From Christensenella sp. UBA1750 (GTDB lineage Bacteria; Bacillota; Clostridia; Christensenellales; UBA1750), in NCBI GenBank assembly GCA_002315655.1, contig DCHO01000041.1, forward strand, positions 13,099 to 52,450: a stretch of 39,352 bases of DNA, given 5' to 3'. The notes beneath the pieces are model-generated. The model saw nothing but the letters and a program-made list of their open reading frames with translations. It searched no databases and was not told the DNA's origin. Shown piece after piece: positions 30,361 to 37,279 of the stretch (its first letter is position 1; every line of letters begins with the position of its first letter). The translations under genes and the position numbers were made by a program.

Positions 30361-31374
30361 ATGGACGACAAGGCGGTATCCTTGCGGCAGATTGCCGATG
30401 AAGCGGGGGTTTCCGTGGCGACGGTTTCCCGCGTGATCCACAAAAACGGGCGTTTCTCCAAGGAGACCGAGGAGCGCGTACAGGCCGTCATTGACCGCTA
30501 CCATTACAGCCCGGACATTTCCGCCCAATCCATGCGCACCAAGCGCGTGCCCGCCGTGGGGATTCTCTACCCTGATCTGGCAAACCAGCATTTGGCGGAC
30601 ATCGTAAAGCTGCTGGAAGAACGGCTGTTTGACTTGGGTTATGCCACCTTTGTCTGCGGCACGCGAGGCGACCCCGCCCGCGAGGAAGCCTACATCAAGA
30701 CCCTGACCCAGCACAAGGTCTCCGGGATGATTTTTCTGTTCGGCGCCAGGGAAGACCAGCGCGAGATTTTAGGTGATCTGCCCAAGGTCTACATCGGCAG
30801 AACGCCGTCCTATTTGCAGCTCATGGACGACTGCACCGTGGTCATCGAGACCGACCATGTGAAATCCGGCTACATGGCCGCCGAGCATCTGCTCAAAAAG
30901 GGCTGCAAGCGCATCCTTTTTCCCACACGTCGTCCCTACATTACGAACATGATCCCGGGGCGCGAGGAAGGCTTCATCCGTGCCCTCAAAGCCTACGGCA
31001 TCGAGAACACCGATGAATTTGTGGTTCCCGCCGGGGCAATGAAAGAAGAAGAGGGCTACAACTGGACAAAACAGTGCATCGCGGACGGGCGCGTCTTTGA
31101 CGGCATCTGCGCCAACACCGACCGTTTCGCCATCGGCTGCGTCCGCGCTCTCATGGAAGAAAACTTCCGCGTGCCGGAGGATGTGAAGGTCATCGGGCAC
31201 GACGATCTGCTGATTGCCAGCTACAACCTGAAACGCCTGACCACCATCCGCGACCCCATCGAAGAATTCTGCACATTGGCCATTGATTCCCTGATTGGTA
31301 TGATGGAAGGCGAAATGCCCGCCTGCAACCATTACGTTTTGCAGGGTAGTGTCATTGAGAGAGAAACGACTTGA
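30361..31374 (+). CDS. LacI/GalR-family transcriptional regulator
   Basis: A 337-residue sugar-responsive repressor or activator. The HTH and hinge read VSLRQIADEAGVSVATVSRVI (about 6-26) then SPDISAQSMRTKRV. A periplasmic-binding-protein-like effector domain follows (VGILYPDLANQH, VIETDHVKSGYMAAEHLLKKG, FDGICANTDRFAIG, VIGHDDL, LTTIRDPIEE). I prefer the ATG at 30361 to the in-frame GTG at 30352, as AGGCAGG lies at a fair distance from it. Its own operator is not evident. The nearby GH2 gene (32337) and the scattered glycan genes are plausible targets. Confidence 0.93.
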   Translation: MDDKAVSLRQIADEAGVSVATVSRVIHKNGRFSKETEERVQAVIDRYHYSPDISAQSMRTKRVPAVGILYPDLANQHLADIVKLLEERLFDLGYATFVCGTRGDPAREEAYIKTLTQHKVSGMIFLFGAREDQREILGDLPKVYIGRTPSYLQLMDDCTVVIETDHVKSGYMAAEHLLKKGCKRILFPTRRPYITNMIPGREEGFIRALKAYGIENTDEFVVPAGAMKEEEGYNWTKQCIADGRVFDGICANTDRFAIGCVRALMEENFRVPEDVKVIGHDDLLIASYNLKRLTTIRDPIEEFCTLAIDSLIGMMEGEMPACNHYVLQGSVIERETT

Positions 31375-31390
31375 TTTTGAATAATCAAAA

Positions 31391-31439
31391 CCCCTTTCGC
31401 ATAGAGTTTAGCAAAACTTTGATGCGGGAGGGGCTTTTT
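31391..31439 (+). terminator. Terminator of the LacI regulator gene, overlapping the next gene's ribosome site
   Basis: CCCCTTTCGCAT (31391-31402) pairs with ATGCGGGAGGGG (31422-31433) and five T follow (31435-31439). An AGTTT/AAACT pair extends the stem inside. The GGAGGGG of the right arm lies seven bases before the ATG at 31441 and would act as its ribosome site. Confidence 0.8.
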
Positions 31440-31440
31440 G

Positions 31441-32268
31441 ATGGAAAATCGGCGGTTTATCTATCTTCGGCAAACGGGAAACGGGCGGGAATCGGGCTAT
31501 GCGCGGCTGGAAAACGGCGATGGGGCTTTGCGGCTCTCCGTGGTGGTGCAGGGCTTCGGGGCGATTCCCACCGTGAATGCCGCGCTGGTTCATGAAAACA
31601 GTCTGCAGGAATTGGGCATCCTGCGCTTCGATTCCACCGGGCGCGGCGGGCTCACAACAACGGTTTCGCCGGAGACTGTGGCGCAAGCGTCCCTTTTAGC
31701 CGTGGTGCGAGAGGATAACGGGATAAAGGACATCCCGCTTGCGGCGGTCATGGGGAACGGCAAGGCGGTGCAGCTTCAAGCGGTTCTGCGTGAGCTGAAT
31801 CGGACGGAAGAAACCCCCGCCGCGCTCCAGCCGGAGCCGGTTTCGGAAGTTGTATCCGTCGTCGCGGAAAAGGCGGAAGGCGTTTTCGCTCCCGAATCAG
31901 ATCGCTTTGAGCAGGTGGAACAGGAACTGCGCACGCCCCTTGTGACCGAACCCGAAGGGGATGTGCCGGAGCCGCTTCGGGCGGTCTACTGGCCGCAGCG
32001 TTCCTGGCCGATGGTGGATTTGTTCGAGAAATTCCCCGTAACGGCAACCCCGGGCGGCGCGGAAAACCGCACCTGTGTGAAGGTGCCCCTTTCCGGCATG
32101 GCAGACACGCCCGACCATTATCTGCTGGGCGTGGAGACGGAGGACAACAGAGTGACGGCATTGGGAATGCTGCTGCCCGGGACGGAGACCGACGCGGAAT
32201 ATTCCGCTCTGCCGGACTATGTTTGGGCGGACGGCTATTGGCAATTATGGCAGCCGATTTCCGAATAA
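31441..32268 (+). CDS. Conserved-looking protein of unknown function
   Basis: A 275-residue soluble protein I cannot name. The N-terminal third is compact and beta-rich (RRFIYLRQTGNG, GALRLSVVVQGFGAIP, ELGILRFDSTGRGG). An acidic, low-complexity linker follows at about 120-170 (repeated E, V, P). The C-terminal part reads DHYLLGVETEDNRV, GMLLPGTE and WADGYWQLWQPI. A C-terminal block of the form HYLLGV...PG is found in some clostridial hypothetical proteins, from memory. The ATG at 31441 uses GGAGGGG inside the preceding terminator stem, so the message must either start there or read through. No signal peptide or membrane segment. Confidence 0.7.
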   Translation: MENRRFIYLRQTGNGRESGYARLENGDGALRLSVVVQGFGAIPTVNAALVHENSLQELGILRFDSTGRGGLTTTVSPETVAQASLLAVVREDNGIKDIPLAAVMGNGKAVQLQAVLRELNRTEETPAALQPEPVSEVVSVVAEKAEGVFAPESDRFEQVEQELRTPLVTEPEGDVPEPLRAVYWPQRSWPMVDLFEKFPVTATPGGAENRTCVKVPLSGMADTPDHYLLGVETEDNRVTALGMLLPGTETDAEYSALPDYVWADGYWQLWQPISE

Positions 32269-32271
32269 CCG

Positions 32272-32300
32272 TTGACGGAAATGCTTTTCTGTGTTAAGCT
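32272..32300 (+). promoter_or_regulatory. Possible promoter of the GH2 gene
   Basis: TTGACG (32272-32277), 17 bases, then TAAGCT, a weak -10. It starts just after the preceding stop codon and about 37 bases before the GH2 ATG. Confidence 0.4.
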
Positions 32301-32336
32301 TTACGCAAAATAGGAACACGAAAGGCAGGAAAAAAG

Positions 32337-34529
32337 ATGCAAAAAATAGAGCTCAACAAAAACTGGCAGTTCGTTTTCGGCGACGAGGGGCACAGGGAAG
32401 CGCCCGTTTCCGTCGATCTCCCCCACGACTACATCATTGACCGCCCCCGCGACCCCAACGCCGCAGGCACCTCCTCCAACGGCTTTTTCGGCGAAGGCAT
32501 GGGCGAATACACGCGCACCTTCGACCTGACCGCGCAGCAGGCAAAACAGAAGGTTCAGCTCTATGTGGACGGCGCGTACATGAACGCGGAGTACATCGTG
32601 AACAACAACCATCTGGCGCACCATCCCCACGGCTATGCGCCGTATCTGTTGGATATTTCCTCTGCCGTCCATGAGGGCGAAAACACCCTGCGCATCCTCA
32701 CCCAGAGCCGCCAGCCCTCGACCCGCTGGTATTCCGGCGGCGGGCTGTATCGCTGCGTAGAACTGTGGATCGGGAATCTGACCCCGTGGGCTGTGCAGGT
32801 GAAGGCCACCGTGCAGGAGGACATCGGCCAGATCGAAATCCTGCACGACGGCTCCGTTTCCACCGTGCTGACGGACAAAACCGGCGCACAGGTCGCAAGC
32901 GGCTGGGAAACCATCACCTTCCAGAACCCCAAATTGTGGAGCCCGGAGGAACCCTATCTTTACACCCTGACCTTAACCTCCGGGGAAGAAACGCTGACCC
33001 TGCCCGTGGGCTTCCGCACGATAGAATACATCCCCCGTGTGGGCATGAAGCTCAACGGAAAAGTCATAAAATTGCACGGCGGGTGCATCCACCACGACAA
33101 CGGCATCTTGGGCGCGTGCGCTGTTGCGGACGCGGAACGCCGCAAGGTGCAAAAGCTGAAAGCATTAGGCTACAACGCCATCCGTTCCGCGCACAACCCG
33201 CCCTCCCGTGCGCTGCTTGACGCCTGTGACGAGGAAGGGATGCTCGTGATGACCGAGGCCTTTGACGTGTGGAACGAAGGCAAAAAGATGCTCGATTATC
33301 ACCTGTATTTCGAAGATTTCTGGAAGAAAGACATATCTTTCATGGTGCTGGCGGCGCGGAACCATCCTTCCGTCTTCTCCTACTCCATCGGCAACGAGAT
33401 CGCCGAGCGGGACGGCAGAAGCGAAGGGCACAAGTGGGCGGCAAAATTGCGGGAAGCCATCCTCACGCTGGACGATACCCGCCCCATCACCTCCGCCCTT
33501 AACAACATCAAATCTCCAGATAACGGCACCTTCCGCGACTGGGTCTTTGGCGGGAACGAGAACAACCCGGTGCAAAAGGCGCAGTTTGCCCCCGACCTCT
33601 TTGCCGAAAAGACGGAGGGCTTCTGCGCCTCCCTTGATCTGATGGGTTACAATTACCTGCTGGAGCGCTATGCCTACGACAAAGAAAAATACCCCGAGCG
33701 GCTCATCATCGGCACAGAGACCTTCTCCATCAACACCTACGAATACTGGAAGGAAACCGTGGAGAACGACAACGTGATCGGCGATTTCATCTGGACGGCG
33801 GTGGACTATTTGGGCGAAGCGGGCATCGGGCGCGTCTTCTATGAGGACAACCCCGGCGAAAGCTGGAGCTTTGCCGCAAAATACCCGTGGATTCATTCCT
33901 TTGACGCGGACATTGACCTGATCGGCTCCACCCGCCCGCAAGGCGTTTACCGTGACATTTTATGGAACAACAAAACGAAGCCCGCGCTCTTTACCATGCC
34001 GCCCCAATTTCACGGGAAGACCCCCGGCGGCATGGGCTGGCACTTCTTAGACATTCGGGAGGGCTGGGACTATGCGCAGCCCGGCGCACCTGTGGACGTT
34101 TACTGCTTCGCCCGCGCAGAGGAAGTCACGTTCCTCTTAAACGGGAAAGAAGTTACCACCGTGAAAACGGACAAGTTCATCGCTCATGCGGTGATTCCCT
34201 ACGAGCCGGGCACGCTCAAAGCCCTTGCAAACGGACAGGAATGCGCCCTTGTGACCCCCGGCAAGGCGGAAAAGGCCGAAATCTGCCGCGAAACCTACGA
34301 AACTCTTGACTTCCTCCATGTGGTGCTGAAGGATCAGCAGGGCAACATCGTGCGCAACGCAGACGGGCGGATTTCCGTTCAAACGGAAGACGGCAGTCTC
34401 ATTGCTGCGGGCAACGCTGACCCCAAGCCCGACAGAATCCTGCCATTTGCAAAGGACGACATTCGCACCTGGGAGGGCGAAGCGCTGCTCATTGTGACCG
34501 CTGGCACACAAGTCACAGTCTCCTTATAA
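32337..34529 (+). CDS. Glycoside hydrolase family 2 enzyme, beta-galactosidase-like, with DUF4982-type C-terminus
   Basis: A 730-residue retaining beta-glycosidase without a signal peptide. The N-terminal jelly roll (1-150; LPHDYIID, GEYTRTFDL, RWYSGGGLYRCVELWI), an immunoglobulin-like domain (150-240) and the barrel from about 240 (LHGGCIHHDNG, AIRSAHNPPS) are all present. The acid/base is Glu354 in SIGNE and the nucleophile Glu461 in IGTETFS. The C-terminal part after about 580 resembles DUF4982 plus a further beta domain. The N-x-K motif expected in beta-glucuronidases was not found, so beta-galactoside is the better guess despite uxuA in the window. Its gene follows the LacI regulator and may be under its control. 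Confidence 0.92.
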   Translation: MQKIELNKNWQFVFGDEGHREAPVSVDLPHDYIIDRPRDPNAAGTSSNGFFGEGMGEYTRTFDLTAQQAKQKVQLYVDGAYMNAEYIVNNNHLAHHPHGYAPYLLDISSAVHEGENTLRILTQSRQPSTRWYSGGGLYRCVELWIGNLTPWAVQVKATVQEDIGQIEILHDGSVSTVLTDKTGAQVASGWETITFQNPKLWSPEEPYLYTLTLTSGEETLTLPVGFRTIEYIPRVGMKLNGKVIKLHGGCIHHDNGILGACAVADAERRKVQKLKALGYNAIRSAHNPPSRALLDACDEEGMLVMTEAFDVWNEGKKMLDYHLYFEDFWKKDISFMVLAARNHPSVFSYSIGNEIAERDGRSEGHKWAAKLREAILTLDDTRPITSALNNIKSPDNGTFRDWVFGGNENNPVQKAQFAPDLFAEKTEGFCASLDLMGYNYLLERYAYDKEKYPERLIIGTETFSINTYEYWKETVENDNVIGDFIWTAVDYLGEAGIGRVFYEDNPGESWSFAAKYPWIHSFDADIDLIGSTRPQGVYRDILWNNKTKPALFTMPPQFHGKTPGGMGWHFLDIREGWDYAQPGAPVDVYCFARAEEVTFLLNGKEVTTVKTDKFIAHAVIPYEPGTLKALANGQECALVTPGKAEKAEICRETYETLDFLHVVLKDQQGNIVRNADGRISVQTEDGSLIAAGNADPKPDRILPFAKDDIRTWEGEALLIVTAGTQVTVSL

Positions 34530-34537
34530 ATGAGCAT

Positions 34538-34586
34538 AAAAGAAATGGTATCGGTTGAAAACAATCAGCCGATACCGTTTCTTTTT
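34538..34586. terminator. Bidirectional terminator between the GH2 and sigma factor genes
   Basis: AAAAGAAATGGTATCGG (34538-34554) pairs with CCGATACCGTTTCTTTTT (34569-34586), G-U pairs aside, with A and T runs at both ends. Confidence 0.92.
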
Positions 34587-34596
34587 ATGTATTCTT

Positions 34597-35076
34597 CTAT
34601 TGCATGAATTTTCCCAGTGAGCTCAATGCCTTTTTGTGGAGAACCTTGGCATAGCTATATGAGACACCCATGCGGTCTGCGATCTCCATCAGCGGCACCT
34701 TGTCATAATAGTGCAACATGATGATGTCGCGCTCCCGCTCGGGAATCTGTTCCAATGCGTCCGCCAGCTCCTCCAGCGTCTCGTTGCTGCAGACCTCCGC
34801 CTCCACATCGCTGTCATCCTTGTAGGTCTCGTCGATCTCCGCGCTCACATGGTTGGTGCGGAAATGGTCGAAGAGCGTATTGCGGGTGATGGTATAAATC
34901 CAAGTGGAAATGGAAGCCTTGCTCTCATCAAACTCATCAATGTGAGAATAAACCTTGACAAACACGTCAGCACACAGATCCTCCGCATCGTGGCGGCTGT
35001 TGAGCTTTCCGTTCAGATAGCCCAGCACTTTAGGATAATACTGCTGATAAATCTCGGTTTTTCTTAACTCATTCAT
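34597..35076 (-). CDS. ECF-type RNA polymerase sigma factor
   Basis: A 159-residue sigma-70 family protein with only regions 2 and 4. Region 2 is DAEDLCADVFVKVYSHID followed by STWIYTITRNTLFDHFR, which opens the -10 element. Region 4 is LEQIPERERDIIMLHYYDKV then LMEIADRMGVSYSYAKVLHKKAL, which reads the -35. There is no adjacent anti-sigma gene in the window. It begins nine bases after the NHLM exporter gene at 35086, with AAAGGATAGGAT before the ATG, so it belongs to the exporter operon. A terminator follows. It may control peptide production or immunity in response to the exported product. Confidence 0.92.
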   Translation of the reverse strand: MNELRKTEIYQQYYPKVLGYLNGKLNSRHDAEDLCADVFVKVYSHIDEFDESKASISTWIYTITRNTLFDHFRTNHVSAEIDETYKDDSDVEAEVCSNETLEELADALEQIPERERDIIMLHYYDKVPLMEIADRMGVSYSYAKVLHKKALSSLGKFMQ

Positions 35077-35085
35077 AGGAAGATC

Positions 35086-37263
35086 CTATCCTTTTGTGTC
35101 CAGACGCTGCCTTGCAACCAGTTCAGCGAAGTAACCGTTCTTCTCAATGAGCTGTTCATAGGTGCCATCCTCAATGATCTTGCCCTTGTCCATGACTAAG
35201 ATGCGGTCACAGTGAACGATGGTGGACAATCTGTGGGCAATGACGATGCGGGTGCACTTGAGCGAATCCAGCGCTTCGGAAACCTTCTTCTGGGTAATAT
35301 TGTCCAGAGCGGAGGTCGCTTCGTCAAAGATCAGAATTCTGGGTTTGGGAGCAATGGCGCGGGCGATCATCAGCCGCTGCCGCTGACCACCGGAAATGCC
35401 GCCGGAGCCTTCGGAGATCAGGGTGTACATTCCCATGGGCATGGCGCGGATGTCATCGGCAATACCGGACAATTCCGCCGCCTCCCACGCTTCCTTCTGG
35501 GTCAGGCGCGGGGCACAGATGACGATGTTGGAGAAAATATCGCCCATGAACAGCTTGTCGTCCTGCATGACAGTGCCGATGTTGCGGCGCAACTGGCGCT
35601 TGTCCAGTTCCGCCAGGTCTTTTCCATCGTAGTAGATCGCGCCCTTCTGCGGCTTTTCAAAGCCCAGCAGCAGGCGGATTAAGGTGGACTTGCCGCAGCC
35701 GGTCTTGCCGACAATGGCGACATACTGCCCCGCATTGATCTTCAAGGAGAAGTCGTCAATGATGTTGGGCATGGTATCGTCATAGCGGAAGGAGACACGG
35801 GACAATTCGATGGTGCCGGAGAGCTTTTCCACATTCTGCATCTTTTCGCCGTTTTCGGGAACGGTTTCCAGAATGGGACGCGCCATTTCAAGAGAGGGTT
35901 TTAAGTCAGCCACGGAAAGCGCAATGGCTACCAGAGAGGACATAGCGCCCGCCACCATACCGTAAGCGGTCTGGAAGGCGTAGTATTCCGCCACATCAAC
36001 CTTCGCCTGAATGGCCATGAAATACAGCACGAACTGACCGGCCAGAGAGATAATCAGCGCAAAGGTGGTATTGAGCTTGAGCAGCAGCGGGGGATTGTAG
36101 GTGATGCGGGTCTCCTCGGAGAAGCCCTCCGCCCAGCGGGCGAACATTCTCTTTTCGGAGCCGGAGAGCTTGATCTTCTGCACGCCGGTGATGACGGACA
36201 GCCCCATGCCGGAGTTGCGCGCCGCGATCTGCATCCGCTTCTGGGTGATCTTCATCTGATACAGCGTCGTCATGGCGGAGAAGAGCAGGTTTGCGGCGAT
36301 GATGATGAGGGAAGGCACCACCAAGGTGGGCGCATAGTTGAAGATCTGGGAAATATACGCCAGAGAGAACAGAGAGGTCAGACCCGTGGAGAAGACCATG
36401 CTGGCCATCTGCGTGCACAGGGAGCTCACATAGTTCATGCGCTGGGAAATTTCACCGGAGGAATACTTCTTGAAGAAGGTCGGGGGCAGCGACAGGATAC
36501 GCATCATCGTTGCCGCTTCCACCATCACATCCATCTTGGTGCCCGTGCGCTCGGAGAAGAGCGAATGAACCGCCGTGAACAGCAGGGTGGAGAGATTGAC
36601 ACAAACCATGAACAGCAGCGTCGAGAGCAGCAGGGATAAGCTCTTGGATTCCACGACCGTGGAGAACAGGAAATAGGAGAGCTTAGGTGTCAGCAAGCCG
36701 AGCAGAGTGGATACGCCCATCATGATGAGCATAAGCACAATGTCCATAACCGACAGAGAGTGGATCGCAAACTTAATCAGATCCACGGGATTCAGCTTTT
36801 TCGGCGGCAGCGGACGGTAGAAGAACATGGCGTCGGACTCGAACTCATCACAGTTCTTCTTGTCGATCCTGATGTGCCGCTCTTCGCCTTCATCGTAGTA
36901 AAGATAGCTCTGGAAGCCCTTTGGCAGCAATGCTACGGGCTTTCCGTCCTTTTTACGCAGCGTCAGATAGGGGCCGAAGGCATCCTGATACCAGTTCTCC
37001 TCCAGCTTGACGGTGCGCATCATGAGTCCCGACATCCGGCACAAATAGTCCAGACGATCCTCCGGGTCGGTGATCTCCTCGGGAATCACGATTTTGTCAA
37101 TGTGGAAATATTGGAGTATGCGATCGGCGGCCTCTTTGGCGTCGTCGCTGTCCATAGAGAAGCGGCGACCCAGTACCGCACCGGCTGCCTCGTCAAAGGA
37201 CTGCTCAAAGACCTCCTGGTCATGATCCTTGCGCTGCCGGATTTGTTCGTCAAACCATCCCAT
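35086..37263 (-). CDS. NHLM-type peptide export ABC transporter, permease-ATPase without peptidase (ABC2)
   Basis: A 725-residue fused exporter. An N-terminal soluble region (1-160) shows no C39 peptidase motif. About six membrane segments follow (for example IVLMLIMMGVSTLLGLL and VVPSLIIIAANLLFSAM). The ATPase has Walker A GKTGCGKST, signature GISGGQRQR and Walker B ILIFDEATSALD. This matches the second transporter (TIGR03797-like) of nitrile-hydratase-leader microcin systems, which works with the peptidase-bearing partner encoded 16 bases upstream. AAAGGAGGGG precedes the ATG. The sigma factor follows after nine bases. The exported peptide is not encoded in the window and should lie to the right of it. 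Confidence 0.88.
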   Translation of the reverse strand: MGWFDEQIRQRKDHDQEVFEQSFDEAAGAVLGRRFSMDSDDAKEAADRILQYFHIDKIVIPEEITDPEDRLDYLCRMSGLMMRTVKLEENWYQDAFGPYLTLRKKDGKPVALLPKGFQSYLYYDEGEERHIRIDKKNCDEFESDAMFFYRPLPPKKLNPVDLIKFAIHSLSVMDIVLMLIMMGVSTLLGLLTPKLSYFLFSTVVESKSLSLLLSTLLFMVCVNLSTLLFTAVHSLFSERTGTKMDVMVEAATMMRILSLPPTFFKKYSSGEISQRMNYVSSLCTQMASMVFSTGLTSLFSLAYISQIFNYAPTLVVPSLIIIAANLLFSAMTTLYQMKITQKRMQIAARNSGMGLSVITGVQKIKLSGSEKRMFARWAEGFSEETRITYNPPLLLKLNTTFALIISLAGQFVLYFMAIQAKVDVAEYYAFQTAYGMVAGAMSSLVAIALSVADLKPSLEMARPILETVPENGEKMQNVEKLSGTIELSRVSFRYDDTMPNIIDDFSLKINAGQYVAIVGKTGCGKSTLIRLLLGFEKPQKGAIYYDGKDLAELDKRQLRRNIGTVMQDDKLFMGDIFSNIVICAPRLTQKEAWEAAELSGIADDIRAMPMGMYTLISEGSGGISGGQRQRLMIARAIAPKPRILIFDEATSALDNITQKKVSEALDSLKCTRIVIAHRLSTIVHCDRILVMDKGKIIEDGTYEQLIEKNGYFAELVARQRLDTKG

Positions 37264-37279
37264 AACCGCTTCCCCTCCT

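Noticed and set aside
32337..34529. Beta-glucuronidase as the name for the GH2 enzyme, given uxuA in the window
   Set aside because: The N-x-K motif that binds the glucuronate carboxylate was not found at the expected place after the nucleophile.
34597..37263. A small bacteriocin precursor near the sigma factor
   Set aside because: The gaps (9 and 16 bases) leave no room, and no small frame with a leader and double-glycine site was seen on either strand there.
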